This document shows, piece after piece, positions 1-13,678 of a stretch of DNA of 64,000 bases (the stretch's first letter is position 1; the number at the start of each line of letters is the position of its first letter). The stretch is from Glomus cerebriforme. Lineage: Eukaryota; Glomeromycota; Glomeromycetes; Glomerales; Glomeraceae. Location of the stretch: contig QKYT01000583.1 of the NCBI GenBank assembly GCA_003550305.1, positions 1-64,000 on the forward strand, written 5' to 3'. A program made the position numbers and the translations under genes. The notes beneath the pieces are model-generated. The model saw only the letters and a list, made by a program, of their open reading frames with translations. It ran no database searches and was not told the DNA's origin.

Positions 1-3000
1 AAAAAATTTATTAGACAAAAGTAAATAATTAAAAAAGGAATTAATAATTTTCATTTACCTTATGTATGATGCATCTGACTTTATTAAATTTAGTATACCA
101 GCCATCATTTGTTCTCCAACTGAATTTATAACGTCTATTGGCAGAGCTCCTAATAATTCTAATGCTTGTAAAATGTCATTCACCATTTCATCCTACAAAA
201 TTCAAACCCGATTACTACTTGTATCAAAAAAAAAAAAAAATCATTCGTTAAATTACCTTATGAGTTAATCTAATACATAATCTCAATAATGCTACAACAG
301 TTCTTTCGACTAATAATATACTATTGTTTTGAGATTCTCTCAAAATTCCAGTAATATGTTCAAATAAAATGGGCCTATTCCAAAACAATAATAAATTAAC
401 CCTTTTTTAAGTAAAATGACATATTACGTATTAAAATTTATTTTACGTACCATAAATAATGTATTCTATCACGATTTTGTAGTGTTACATTAATCATTAA
501 TTCCAAGAAAAATACGGCTGCTGGATCATAAGAACTACCACGTGATAAATTATTATTAGTTGAAATTGGTGAAGAATATTGATATGACAATTTTGTATCT
601 CCAACTTTTGTGGCAGTATTCCCATCTGCAATGAATTTTAATGCTTTCATTAAATGTTCCAGTGATTCTTGTTCCAATAGTCTACAAAATAAATTTAAAA
701 TAATTGAGAAATTACAACATTACATTCTGTACATAGCTTTTATATTTCGGAACTTACCTTATATCAGCAAAAAGTTCTTCTAATCTACAAACTTTAACAC
801 AATCAACGGTACACATACTACATTCAATTTCTTCATCTGTTGGATCATTCCTAGAAGTTTCAAAATTACCAGGTAATAATAAATATGATGACAATGCTGA
901 TAATAATGATCCATCATTTTTTCTTTCTTGTTTTAATACTGGTACTGTTTTTGGCTTTAATGGTATTGTTGTTGTACCCGCTAAGAAATCTTCAACTTGT
1001 AACATACTACTAGGTAACAATGAATTCACAAATAAATTCTTTATGATTTCCAATATCTACAAAAAAAAAAAATTATTTATATTAATTGCGTATATTACCC
1101 CCAAAAAAGATTTTTGAATAAATTCTTACATATTTCCATCCATCTCTTAATATATTTCCATGTTCATTAGCAACAGCAAATAATACAACGGATGCCAATT
1201 GTCCTTTATAATTCCTTCCAAATTGTATTGCTAAATCACTAACGGTTATTTCTGTACCTTGTACTTTAACGATTGGATTATTGGCAGTTTCATTACTATA
1301 TCTTGATCCTAACAATCCTGTCATTTTAGCTAATGACATTATAATATAATCAAATACGTCATATAATTTGTATGTTGCTGATAGTAATGCACATTGATGA
1401 AATCCGGTTATTGCTTTTTGTAATGTTGCATCATCTGGTGCTGAACTAAATGCTATTTATTAAAAAAAAAAATTAGTAAAATAAACCATAAAAAAGAGAA
1501 AGAGAACTAAATTTACCATATGAGATAGCTGCAACCGTAGGTTTCCATGCTGCAGTAAACATATCTTTATCATACAAAGACACATCACATATTATTAATG
1601 GTCCTAATGAATGAAAAGGAATCATTAAATATTCAAAGGATTTTTGAAACTATTTAACATTAATAAAATAAAAATTATTATTACCCTCGTTTTCAGCCCT
1701 CCTTAAAAGTTCTTTCCACGCATAATTAAATCCAAGTTGTCCTTCATGTTCTTCGGGCATAATAATTTCTCTTTTTTTAATAGCATCATATATAGCATGC
1801 TAATGATGTGATAATATTTAGAACTTTAAATCTCCTGACATAATTATAATCAAATCATCCAACTTACCAAATATTCAGAGGAAAAGTCTTTATTGTCATT
1901 AACTTTGCGCAAATTCTTCATATAATCCTCTATTGTCATACGACGCTAAATAATGTTTTTTTTTTTAAAAAAAAAAACATAATTATAATATTTCTATACC
2001 ATATAAAACAATATATCATACTTACCCGAACTTGGGGATTATGTAAATCAGTATTTAACATAATAATAGAATATGCCAAAACAAATGTAGCCTCTTGGGT
2101 CTCTATATCAGCTGTAAAAAAAAAAAAAAAAAAAAATTTTAAAAATAATTACATTTTTTTTTTTTAAAAAAAAAACTCCTCTATATAAGACATCAAAACT
2201 ATAATCATACTTGGCTCAGTTTCAAAATATGTTATCGAAAATATTTCCATAATTCTTTCAATCTGTTGTGCTTCTCCGGGTAATCTAAAAGCTTCCAACA
2301 TTTCTCTTAATGCTTCATCGACTCTTCTCTATATAATTAAACTAATCAGCATTTATTGCCAAAAATTAAAATTACAGTATATTCTCTTCAACTTACTCCT
2401 TTAAAATTAAATAATCTAACAAAAGACTTTAATATATCAATATTTGCGGGTTTTGATAAATAATCACCCAACAATTGCTTATTTAATCTAGGTGTAGACT
2501 TTAAAAACATAGCAAGACTTGTACTTTTATCAACAGAATCGTCATTATATATAAGACCATTTGCTAAAATGATTAAAAATCATCAATAAGAATAAATTTC
2601 TATTTCTGATTTTTACACACAATCTCTTACCTTCAAGAAATTGAAGTCCAAGTTTTGGATTTTCATTAAATTTTGCTGCTCCTTCTCTTAAGATTTGTTT
2701 CTTTTGCTTTCTTAGCAAAAGTTCTTCCGCAGATGGGTATGCCTTTTATGTGAATTAAAATAAAAAATTTATTCCCATTCGATACCAAAAATTTTTTAAA
2801 ACTCTCTAACTCATTCTAAATACCGTGGGTCTTAATCCAGAATTATAATCTGTTGCTGTCATTTGATCCCAAGATAATCCGCATGTAGATGATCTATTGC
2901 TATTTTTCTATTTAAATTGAATGAAACATTAATTTTGTTCAAATTATAACTGAAATTTCTGGAATATGATGATAATCAAATACCTCAGTTTGTAACCTAT

Positions 3001-5597
3001 CCACCATATGATTTACATACATCAAAAGAGCATCCAAACACACAGCATGAGAATTGCTTATAGAATATCCAGTAGAATCAGGGAATGAATTCTAAAGAAA
3101 AAAAATAACAACAAAAATAAAAAGTCATTATATATTACAATACATTATATTTCTAAAAAAATTGATCGTCTAATCAAATATACCTTACTCAAAAATTTAA
3201 CAACTTCTTCAAACATGTCAATACAATCAATATTACAATCATAATTCACCCATAAATCCACCATAAATGATGGTTCTCTCGCAAAATGACCCAAAGATTC
3301 CAATAAAAGTTCTCTTACTTCACCCGTGGCAAAAGTGTTTTCTCCACTTGCACGTAAATTACGGCCTGCACTAGGTGTTGAAGTGCCTGATGCCTGTGGT
3401 GAATCATTGGTTCCATTTCCATTTGAAAACTCAGCATTAAATGCGAGTGATCTTAAACTACTCGAAGGTGGCGTTAACTTTTCAATTAAAAATGATAAAT
3501 AAAGTTCTTGTTGTAATTTAAGATATGGACGAAGAGTTCCAAATACAGTTGATATAACACGAAGCGTAAGTGATAATAAGGTCATATTCTCGGTTCGTGC
3601 AAGCTCAAAAAGTAAACAAAGATGTCAGTTATTTAATAAAAGAGAAATCTATAAACTTGATCATAAATCTTTCAATTCTTACTTGAAACAAATATTTGCA
3701 CAATTCATCAACAGCAAGGTTACGTAAAGTTTCAAATCGTCCAATGGTATGACCACCAACTTCAAATGCGGCATTTAATATATTAAGTGCCATTAGTCTC
3801 ATAGTATCAGTATGTTGATGATCATGTGGATTAAGCAAGGAAATAAGAACTCTTAGTAATTCTCTCACTGAAGGCAGCCCGAAAGGTTTTGGATCTTAAA
3901 AAAAAAAATTGCTATATCGACACTTTTTTTTTAAAAAAAAAAAAAAAAAATTACAAAGATTTATTAAAAAAATTCCAACCTGCTTCTTCGTTTGAAACCT
4001 CATTTGTTTGCTCTTGATCTTAAATAATATAAGCATCTATAATTATATTTATATTCTTAAAACGCATATCAAAATTAGATCTTAAAATTACCATTGTCAT
4101 TTTCCTGAATCAAACTAGATGAATTATTGTTATTGATAACTTCTTCCCCTTTTATATCTAATTCAACTATTTCATCTTGCCCATCATCCAATGAGGAAAA
4201 AAAATTATCACTATTTTTTGCGGAAGGTGATAATGCAAATGTATTGGAAAGATTTGGTATTTCAGTGACACCATACTCTGAAGAAAGAGGAAGATTAGGA
4301 GATTTTGGATCTGGTGGAGCCATGCGAACTTGTGTGGTATCCTGCGAAGTGCCATTTTCACCATCATCTTCTTGTGAGTATCCTGCTGCAGGTTCTTCCT
4401 CCAGTGATTTAAGTCTATATTTAAATTGTGAAATACGATTATATGATTATCATTATTCTAAAATTCTGATAATAAATAAGGTGTCATTTACCTCTCGAAC
4501 ATGGTTTGTACCATAACGATCATTGTATGTTCAGCTGATCTGCGCAACAAATCTAAAAAATTTTTAAGCAAATAATTGTTAAATTAAAAATTGATTAAAA
4601 AAAAAAAAAGGAATATTCCCTTACCACTTAATCTCATTTGACAGCATATACTCAACCCAGTTTCCATCATTTCACAAAGAGCTTCATCACTAAGAACTTT
4701 ACCAACTTCACAAGCTGATGCCAACCTTAAAACGTGTAAAATTTTCAGCAATACAAATTCATCGGATATAGAATCACTTGATTCAAATTTACAATGAGTA
4801 GCAGCTGATGAAAGCATTGACATAGCTATTGCCAACTTTGGCGAATTCATATTTAATATGCCATAAGTTAAAAATTTTTCTACACTTCCTAAAGCAGTTG
4901 CTGTTATTGGTGCATTAGTATCTTTGGATTTGATCACTTCCAGAAATGGTTCTAACAAAGTATCAGCATCTATTACTCTCTCATCTAATAAATTTATTTT
5001 AAAAAAAATTACTATTAATATTTCTTTTTTTTTTTTTTCTTTTTTTTTAAAAAAAATATCAAATATTAATAAATTAAAAAAATCAAATACCGGACAAATT
5101 GGAGATTTGCGCTCTAAGTGCAGTAAATCCACTCAATAATGGAATTTCCTAATTATATATGAATAATTAATAAACTACGATATATACTAAAAAATTTCAA
5201 AATAAAATTTTTACGTTACCTGATTTCTATAACCAACTTCATTAACTGAAGTTCTGCCACCTCTCAACCCCATACTTATGCCTAGCCCACCCATATTCAA
5301 ACCATTAACACTCATACCAGACCACCTTGAATTCTTTCTCATTGCACTTGTAACTGCAATGACCTCGGCATGCACCAAATGTGACCAAGATAGTTCACAT
5401 GTTGCATTAAATGATAGTATTGTAGGTTTCGTTTCTTCGTAATTTGCTTTCCTCGGTGATTCAAGGAGTTGTGTTATAGATTGATGTTGTCGAGTATAAG
5501 TGAATTGGTTATTATGAAATTGATTTATGGAGGATGTATTAGACTTGGCGGAAGTTGAAGGTTGGTTTTGATCATGTGGAACTTTGAGATATGACAT
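1..5597 (-). CDS. GEA1: ARF guanine-nucleotide exchange factor, Gea/GBF1 family (Sec7 domain), 5' part
   Basis: Predicted to load GTP onto ARF GTPases at the Golgi and so recruit coats such as COPI. The start is the ATG at 5595-5597. I can follow 22 exons with consistent phase: 5220-5597, 5091-5148, 4625-4984, 4492-4552, 4092-4414, 3980-4018, 3683-3894, 3184-3603, 2984-3091, 2824-2907, 2631-2742, 2397-2563, 2211-2328, 2026-2111, 1868-1945, 1685-1799, 1517-1603, 1130-1452, 758-1056, 451-681, 257-374 and 59-192, about 1300 residues. It then continues past the left edge. N-terminal DCB/HUS-type helical regions come first, with an acidic Ser/Asn-rich linker (4092-4414). The Sec7 domain lies at about 1868-2742 and holds FRLPGEAQQIERI, with the catalytic glutamate codon at 2272-2274, and IIMLNTDLHNPQVR. 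PEEHEGQLGFNYAW follows just after, as in Gea/GBF1 but not in BIG or cytohesin types. Introns are mostly 55-110 bp. The reading frame is intact. The family call is very secure; the C-terminal HDS domains lie partly outside the window. Confidence 0.95.
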
Positions 5598-6675
5598 TTG
5601 TTTAATTAAGTTTATTATTTTTATTTTATTTATTTTTTTTAGAATAAAAAATTTTTCGATTTAAAAGTAAAAACTAGTAGCCACAATTAATATAAAGTAT
5701 TTTTCATTGATGTGTTGGCATAACGTGATTTGATTTGAATTTATATTTCTTATAGTCGTACAAGTTTCAAATTGATTACGTAGAGCAAAATTAATTAACA
5801 ATCTTGTACTACCAACAATTTATTTCCTTTTTTTTTAGTAATATTTTTCGTATCTTACTTTTTTTTTTATAATATAGCGTGTTCATTGTCCCATTCTTTC
5901 TTATACCATTCAAAGCGAAATAAAGAAAAACAAACGAGGTTTATACAAATCATGTTTTCTGTATTGTCCGTCCATTGACTTTCTAGCCATGATCTTTATT
6001 GTAAAATTTAAATTTATTTTGACAATTCACTTTTTAGAATAGAAATTGATAAAGTTTACTAGTAGTAGTTTGTTTACAAAATTTTAATGATGAAACTAGT
6101 AAGGAAAAATGACGAAATGCTTTTACGTAAGGATTTGGCTAGTCTTCGTGGTGGCTGCGTTAATGCTAAATGATTGATTTATCCACTTTAGGAATATTTG
6201 ATTCATTAAATATAAAGTCTGTCCATATTTTTTGAATAAATTTTCGCATATCTAACTGATGCATGTATGTAAATAATTTCACATTTGTTCATTTGATCAT
6301 TGGCTGATTATTTAATAAAAATTCAATTATTGTTCGAGTTGGAGAAACGTACTATTACGAAAACTTCAAATACTTAATATAAAAATTAACTATGAACACG
6401 TTTATAATGCAGCACAAATAATTATATTCACAAAACAAAAAAAAAAAGTATGGAACCAATGAGACTTAATCTGACAAAATAAATAATTCTTAATTATAAA
6501 AAAAAAAATATATTAATTCCTAAATTTTGGAAATCAGGACTTTTTACATGTAACTACTAAAAAATTCTTTGATCTCTCAAAATAATTACAATAAAAGGTA
6601 CTGTGTATGTTAATTTGTGATAGTTCTCCATATTTACTAAAGCCATATCAAATTTAATATTTTCCTTAGCCTTAA
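5598..6675. other. Intergenic region upstream of the ARF exchange factor
   Basis: This AT-rich stretch between the ARF exchange factor start and the decayed gene to the right should hold the minus-strand promoter of the former. I see no convincing core promoter motif and no coding frame. Confidence 0.4.
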
Positions 6676-8650
6676 AGTTCAGGATCAATTCCAAACATCG
6701 CTAGTTCTTCTAATATCTCTCACATTCCAAACATAACGGATTATTCTGTCACTTCTCTTAATCCAAAACATAGAAATCTGACTTGCTCTGCAAGACCTAC
6801 CAACTTAATTAAAACGTCTGTATCTCCATCAGCCTGGAATTAATCCTAACACTGTTCGTTAAAAAGATATGTAGAACTAGAAATGTTTATAAAATTAATA
6901 ATGAAATTGAAGTTGAAAAGATTTATCGAATTAGAGACACTACATTATCCTTTTTTTCGGAATTGAGAAGGGATGATGTAGACAATATTAAGTCGAGCTG
7001 TCGTTAAATGATGGAAGTAAATATAATTATGTCTTTTTTACATTGTTATGTTAACCTTGGGTTCTTGATCCTGAACTTGGGTCAACGCCATACATTTTTT
7101 TTTACACAATCATTGAATGGTCAATCAACCTTAATACGGATTATCCGTAGAGAGTCACATGTTAGATTACATCCAATAATTGAATTCATTTCTCCGAAAT
7201 CAATTATTTATATTAGAATAAGAGCGCGCGTCATTCAAAATTTAACAGTACAAATACTTGGGTAGCATTTCAATTTCTTCTGCATATATTAATATAAATG
7301 CACCTACTCAGCTGTGGGTTTTGATTATTAAAGTGCACTAACTATGACACAGCTCGCAGTATATAAAGTTTGGCGCAGTGTCGTACCTGAAAAATATTAT
7401 GGCGAATTAAAAATTAAGAACTAAACCCAAATATTCCAGAATTTTTGCAATAAATTTGAAATTACTTCAATTTAGAAAAGTTCTTTTGCAGAACATAATT
7501 TTGTAGATGGGAGTGAAATACAGGAAATTTTTAAGTATAAGGTAATTGATTAATTTATTCGAAAATATGATGCATTAAAATGGCTAATCCTAACACTTTT
7601 TACTATTAATAAAGTTTCGCCCTATTTTTAATCAGCGTGACCCCAAAGTTATACTCACGCTAAAAAAATCAGAAAATTTGTGGCGAATGTGCAAGGAGGG
7701 TTATATTTGTAACAATCAACGGAAGCAAAAAGTAATTGTTATTTGATAATTCTCTTATCTTATTATGGAAATGCAATTATCGCATCAAAAATTTTATGAA
7801 TAGTTTATTAGTTTATTTTATTCACAGATTGTTCTGATTCATTGAATAAATAGTCAAAATAATTCGATTTGCTGTTAACACACTATGCATAAAAAATTAT
7901 ACTTACTATTATTAACTAATAATGATACTGAATAAGACATATTTTTATATATATTCTAAATGTTTTTTCTCTTGGTTTCTTTTAATCACTAAATTGTCTT
8001 GTTTCTTTTAAATTAACACATTATTTTACAAAATTCCTTTTTTTAATCATGTTTCCGCTTCTTGCAAGAGTTTTTTTTAGATCTTCACCTAACAGCAGTA
8101 ACGGTAATAATTAAATAATCTTTTCAATATAGAAGATAATGTATTGACTTTTTTAATTATTTTTATAGCTCGAAGCAGGCAAAGTACCCAAATACTGATT
8201 CTGGCGATGAACTTGATGGTGCGTGTACTCGGACGGACTCGATGTATCAAATGGTACAAATGGAGACCTCTAACGTACTTTCTTCTTCTATTGTTGATGA
8301 ACAAATGAGCTATTGGAACTGTGAGTACGTTTGTGGGTGGAGGTTAAACTTTATGATCGATGCTAAAGTTGTACCTATTGCTACAAAAGTTGAGGCTAAT
8401 GCACAGGTAGCGAAGATTTAAATAATATTGCTTGCTAATGCAAAATGATTAACATCGTTATTTTGACCTAGAACTCAAAGAAATAAAAATTGAAATTAAA
8501 ACGAATTTAATGAAAAATAAAGGAGGCGAATAATTTAAGAGAAATTGGAATTAAAGTAGGAGCTTTTTCAGAAACCTTTTTTGATAAATATAAATTAAAT
8601 GAAAGAGTTAATACCCTCCTAGTACACCTTCTAGTACTCCTTCTCCTTAA
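6676..8650 (+). pseudogene. Remains of an unidentified multi-exon gene
   Basis: Several plus-strand segments read as protein but do not join into one frame. At 6676-6843 there is a Ser/Asn-rich frame with SHIPNITDYSVTSLNPK. At about 6811-7006 another frame, with KIYRIRDTT and FSELRRDDVDN, overlaps it, which suggests a frameshift. Two clean exon-like pieces follow, 7476-7541 (FAEHNFVDGSEIQEIFKYK) and 7636-7731 (KKSENLWRMCKEGYICNN). Both have AG acceptors and GTAATTG donors and join in phase. An acidic 83-codon frame ending in a stop lies at 8170-8421 (includes MSYWNCEYVCGW). Finally, 8470-8650 encodes a Lys-rich helix that changes frame near 8540 and again near 8613, before a Thr/Pro/Ser-rich end. 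I do not recognise the family. Most likely a decayed gene; a real gene with sequence errors is possible. Confidence 0.4.
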
Positions 8651-11312
8651 TGAGTTTGTAGATTTTTTTATTTAATTTCCTTTATAAAACTTCATGTATC
8701 CTTCTTATTTTTTTAGCAAATGCATTGTTATCGAATATGTAAAAACATAAAATACAAATAATCCATGAAGTCAATAATAAACTTATATGATGATTAAAGT
8801 TAGGGTTTTTTTTGTAATCTCAATTTCCAATTTATATATTATCTATTCCTATTCTCTTTAAAAGCAATATCAATTTGAAATGTGCAAAATCTGCTAATCG
8901 TTAAAAGCAAAGTATTTCGGGATTGATCTGCTTAATGAACGGTATTTTTTTTTTTTTTATCTCTTTGGAAAAAATTATGATGGGAGCAAAAGTCAAAAAA
9001 TTCCACTAATTTATCCGTTATGTCCAAGTTTAATACAGTACACTGAAAATAACCGTTTTACTTAAAGAACAAGGCACTCAAAAAATGCCTTTCCAATCGA
9101 GACTAGAATATTGCAAAAATTAACTTCACAATAGTTGATACAGTAAGGATGAATTTGATTGGCTATCGAAAGATTCAATAAATGCACGTGACGACTCAAG
9201 ATTCATACTTTTGTCTGTTACTCTGTTCCGATTCACTTTATAAGGCTAAACATCGAAAAATTAATCATAGCACACGTGTTAACTCCTTAACTTATCAAAT
9301 AAGTCTTTTTTTTCTTTGTAGAAAGCGATCAAAACGACCTAGCATAGAAACGTCATCATGTATTGGGATTAAGACAGGACCCGGAACTTATATAAGATAG
9401 ATAGGTCACAGCCTCACAGGCAAAAAAAAAAAAAATTCATATGAACTCTATCCATTTTTTTTTATTAAGATGTCGACGCAAAGCGCAAACCTGAATTTAA
9501 AATTGATAAAAATATACAAATTCAACATATAACATCATAATAATGCTAAATTTTATTATGTTTAACCAAATTTATAAATAATAAATTTTTAAATTATTAA
9601 GATTAGAGAATACAATTTTAGTTATTTCTTTTAGAAACAGAATATTTTCTTTTATTTGTATTTAATATTATAAAAATGTGATTTGACTTTAATATGAAAA
9701 AAAAAATATCACTATTTTAATACATTCTCAAATTATAACCATTGTAAAAATTTTCGTATTAATGCCGCAAATTTAAAAAATTTTGCCTGTGGCGTATCTT
9801 ATCAGTTATAAGTTTCGGGGGACCAATTGATCTTAAATTATGCACGCCAACTAATAATACTCTGGTCGTTCGAAATCATATACACTAATGCAGAGCAATT
9901 TAGGGACGAAATATTAATATGTGATCGGTAAATTATTTGATCATTGCGATCTGGGATTCTATATATTAATTATTTTGCATCATTTAAATTCGGCGTATCA
10001 ATCACTTTCTTTTTTTCTTTAGGAGGTTGCATGATTTTTTTATTACTCTTCTTTTACTTGATGATATACTGTAAATACTGCGTACAATATATTTGAAAGT
10101 GTGTCCGACAGGTACAGACCCCCGACATCCTAACGCCGGCCGAAATGTCACGTGGACGGGAATAACTGATAACTCTGGTAAACCTTTCGAGATTTTGGTT
10201 TGTCAGACTTCGCACCGTCGGGATATTAAACCAGCATCCATATATGATATACAGTATATTCGAAGTTAGATAATCAAATTTTAATAATTATTTATTTCGA
10301 TTTAACGTTAAATAAAAAAAACTAAATAAACTAAAAAATGGACTCAAATCAGAAAGTCAGAATCAAAAGAAAATCCTTTAAATGCTTGATTTTATTTACC
10401 GTATACTGTATATTAAAAACAAATAAATAAAGAATCATCTGAAAAGTTACTAAACGCTTAAACGAATTAATAAATTTATCATGCGAATTGGCTTAATTAT
10501 TAATATTTAAAATCATACCTTCCTTAAGGTAATGAATTGTGACCCAAATTATTCAAATTATAATGATGATTTATGATTATAATATGGCATACCTTTTGTA
10601 AAAAATTATTGCGGCATTCGAATGTGTTAAATATCGGGTTAATTAATTATTGGTGATGTGATAATAGCAAATTAACATGATCATGTGATAAGTTGTAATC
10701 GCGAAATCTTTTATGACATATTGAAAGATAATAAAAATAGAATTTCTTTGTTATTTTTCAGTTAAATTGATGTAATGCGCTGATCCCAGTCATGATTTGT
10801 CCTATAATAGATAAATTTTTGAAAAGCTGGTCGACGTGTATCACTTTTTAGTTAATCGAATAAACATAGTTATGCTGCATATATCTTAAATAGACGTGTA
10901 TTTAGGAATTTTGTCTAAATTAATGCCAAGAGAATGAGAGAATAAGCGAGGATATTATCTTTCAAATATGTTTCATGAAATTCTCATGAAACAAAGAAAA
11001 AACGACAAGTCATATGATTCATTTGTGCATTTGCAGTATTTAAAATTATAAATTAAATTTGTAATCTGAGTCGCATAATAAGTCAATAAGTCTTAAAATA
11101 GTTCTTTATTTTTCGGAAGTTAACTCCAAGGCGTTATTACATAAATTAAATTTACGCGTTATTATATTAAAATAATAATTATCATTTTCAGTAGAAATTT
11201 ATTCTCGTTAATTATTTAATTATATGAGTCATTAGAAAAAAAAATGTAACATAGTACGGCAGTTCCATTATATAATCATGAATAATATCAATTCTAGAGC
11301 ATCTCTTCTTCC
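8651..11312. other. Gene-poor AT-rich region
   Basis: I see no supported gene. It holds CACGTG at 9185-9190, 9273-9278 and 10149-10154 and TACTGTA/TACAGTA words at 10067 and 10250. A distinctly GC-richer patch lies at about 10110-10230 (CCCCCGACATCC, ACGCCGGCCG) and stands out from its surroundings; it may be the relic of an inserted element. Confidence 0.4.
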
Positions 11313-11465
11313 TTATTTTCTTTCCAATTGAACAACTACTTTGATTAATGTCCGAATCCAGCTACGGGCTGTGTTTTCCTTTAAAAAAAGATCGACAATG
11401 CGTTTCAACTTGCTCAACGAATTATAATTAGAACTTGTTCTTAAGAAATTCAAAAAAAGATCCAT
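11313..11465 (-). CDS. Possible small ORF or coding relic (50 aa)
   Basis: A minus-strand frame starts at ATG 11463-11465 and ends at TAA 11313-11315, too short for usual ORF cut-offs. The product is basic and leucine-rich, with MDLFLNFLRTSSNYN at the start and ARSWIRTLIKVVVQLERK at the end. The frame stays open for about 11 codons upstream of the ATG. The composition looks like protein rather than random AT-rich translation, so this may be an exon or fragment of a lost gene. I do not recognise it. There is no partner exon with good splice signals. Confidence 0.2.
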   Translation of the reverse strand: MDLFLNFLRTSSNYNSLSKLKRIVDLFLKENTARSWIRTLIKVVVQLERK

Positions 11466-12483
11466 TGTTGAAAATCCGTAGCATTCATTGATATCTATCT
11501 TTCAAAATTTCGGTTTAGTTCATGTTAAAGAAGAATCTTTTAATAAATTGAAAGTTATATATGCCAAACTCTAACTTCAAGTAAAACCTATCATGAAAAT
11601 TTAATATCGCTCCACTAAGGTCGTTTCTATATCTTTTGAAAAATATTTTCTTTTTTTTTTTTTTTTTTAAAAAAAAAACGGTTATTATATTTAATAAATA
11701 TGATCATCGATTGCATTCTTAGTCTTTCAAACGAGAACAATGGCACATTTTAAACAAAGAACTCATTGTCTAATTAATATTAGTGAACCCAAGAAATAAT
11801 TTATGATTAAGGGATAGATATTCTTATTGGGTAATTAGATTTACCTAAAATATGATTATTTATTTCTTATAAATTCGGGTATTTTTTTTTTTTTTGTATT
11901 TTTGCCACTTTTTACTGATTTATTTTGTCTAGACAGTCGATCATGTACAAGATTACGTACAATCACATGTGATCATATGCTGATAAATATGCGAGGACAT
12001 TCTAATAATCCAATAATCAAGGGTCTAAAATAAAATTTCCCACACTATTACAATTTGAATAGGTTGGAAAGTTCTATTTTAATAGGAATTGATTTTTTTA
12101 AATTTTTTTTTCTATTTTATAAATAATTTATTACTTTTGTTTAAAATAATATTTATCATATATAAGAAAAATTATTTTAGCATTTCTCTTTTATTTCTTC
12201 ATGTAAAACAAACTTTTGATAAATTAATAATTTATAATTTAAGAAATTTAAGAAAATTTGTAAAAATTTAGCCGAATTTTTACGGCTAATGAAACCACGT
12301 TTAATTGAATACATATAATCCCATGTAATCGCATGTAAGCGTGTAAAAAAGATAAAAAGTGTGGTTGCTTATTTTTTACACATCAAAGAAGTCTTGCATG
12401 TAATGAAGCATCATGGCAGACACGTGATTACACCGTCATGCTGCGTATTGTATTCAACGGATAATTCGAGATGGAAATTTTCA
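11466..12483. other. Gene-poor region upstream of family member A
   Basis: It contains a T18A10 tract at 11651-11678, a small GCCG...CGGC hairpin near 12270-12286 and CACGTG at 12421-12426, about 60 bp upstream of the presumed TATA box of gene A. The open frame at 12089-12271 is low-complexity Phe/Ile/Leu translation of AT-rich DNA and is not taken as a gene. Confidence 0.35.
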
Positions 12484-12491
12484 TATAAAAG
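12484..12491 (+). promoter_or_regulatory. Putative TATA box of family member A
   Basis: TATAAAAG lies about 130 bp upstream of the ATG of gene A, with CACGTG a further 60 bp upstream. Genes B and E have TATAAATA-type boxes at comparable distances (35718-35726 and 57137-57144). Confidence 0.4.
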
Positions 12492-12621
12492 GTCTCTGAA
12501 AACACCCTTTGTGAGTTTTATAAGTTTAAAACAAAAATAAAATAAGATATAAAAATAAAATAAGCATTTTCGATCATCTAATTAAGAATTTTTTTTTCTT
12601 CTTCATTGAAGGAAAAAAAAA

Positions 12622-12837
12622 ATGTCGATAAACTACGAGTCAACGTGTACATCGCAATCTATTGCGGCCGAAACGATTAATCGAATCTCCAATCTCCCCA
12701 TGCCGCAACTTACGAATAATATCCTCGTAGACAACTTTTATAATGGGACTAACTTCGTTGGCAATAATGATTATAACAGTAATATCGAATCGTTACTGTT
12801 GCCATCAGGGAGTTTTTCTCCTACTTCTTTCAATTGA
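12622..12837 (+). CDS. Small-protein family member A (71 aa, short form)
   Basis: Function unknown. The single-exon frame starts at an ATG after a poly-A stretch. Its C-terminal half (residues 19-62) matches the signature shared by all six family genes: TINRIS, Q-x-TNN, F-x-NGTNF-x-G and a final LLLPSG. Residues 3-9 (INYESTC) match the N-terminal motif of C, E and F (INY-x-x-x-CSL). The central 60-70 residues of the long forms, the HMG-box-like part, are missing, so this looks like an internal deletion form and not a random ORF. There is no signal peptide or membrane segment; the protein is rich in Asn, Ser and Thr. A TATA box precedes it. Expression is unproven. Confidence 0.65.
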   Translation: MSINYESTCTSQSIAAETINRISNLPMPQLTNNILVDNFYNGTNFVGNNDYNSNIESLLLPSGSFSPTSFN

Positions 12838-13678
12838 ATAAATATTAAAATATGTTTTTGGATTTTTTTTTTTAAGTAGTTCATTTTCCGCTTTTTTATT
12901 ACACTTTTCTGTAGTAATAAAATTATATTTTTTTAACTTGCCGGCATTATGGTTTTTTTAAGAAAAATGTTTATAAAATAATTTTATAAGCTTGAAAGGG
13001 TTTTTTTTATCTTAAATTTTCTTCTTTTTTTTCTAAGAGTAAATTTTGAATATTATTCATATTACTCTTTCCATTATCAAAAAGTTAAAAGTCATAAAAA
13101 AAAATTTATATATAAATAAAAATGTGACAATTCGTCACTATAAGGTACTTTATTTTTTTTTGCAACGAAAAATTACAATGTAAGCGTGTTTTACTAATGT
13201 TGTTGTACTAGCTTTTTTTTTACGCAATAAAGAATTAGTTAATTTTGTATGAAACTTTATGTATCACATCTCATTCTTTAAGAAGTTTAGATTGATGATA
13301 AATAATCGATTTCGTTGTTATGTGTAACGTTTATAATGGTTTCATGTGCGAAGAAATTTATCCACCAAATTAAAGTTTACTTACAGATCGACAAAATTTC
13401 TGCCCATGCATATATTTGATAAAAAAACAATTAATTAGTAAATATTTAGTAATCACATAAATACAAATAATACAGTATTACGAGAACGCTTAGTATAAAA
13501 GCTACAGTATGTACTGTATATAATCGTTTTATTAAATTACAGAGTACAATAATAACTAATATTTTATCAGTAAGATGATATTTAAAGAATAAATACAGGA
13601 CTAATACGGGGGTCAATAATCGAATTTTTTAAAAATGTTAAAATCGTCACGTGGAAATGCACCAGAATTAGCATCAAG
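12838..13678. other. Intergenic region 3' of gene A
   Basis: AT-rich, with no gene seen. Paired TACAGTA/TACTGTA words lie at 13503-13518 and CACGTG at 13648-13653. Confidence 0.35.

Noticed and set aside
4127..4516. Plus-strand frame of 129 codons and a second minus frame at 4167-4367
   Set aside because: Both overlap exons 4 and 5 of the ARF exchange factor, which are proven by splice phase and family similarity.
7008..7265. 85-codon plus-strand frame
   Set aside because: Mostly hydrophobic AT-derived residues, and no splice link to the exon-like pieces on either side.
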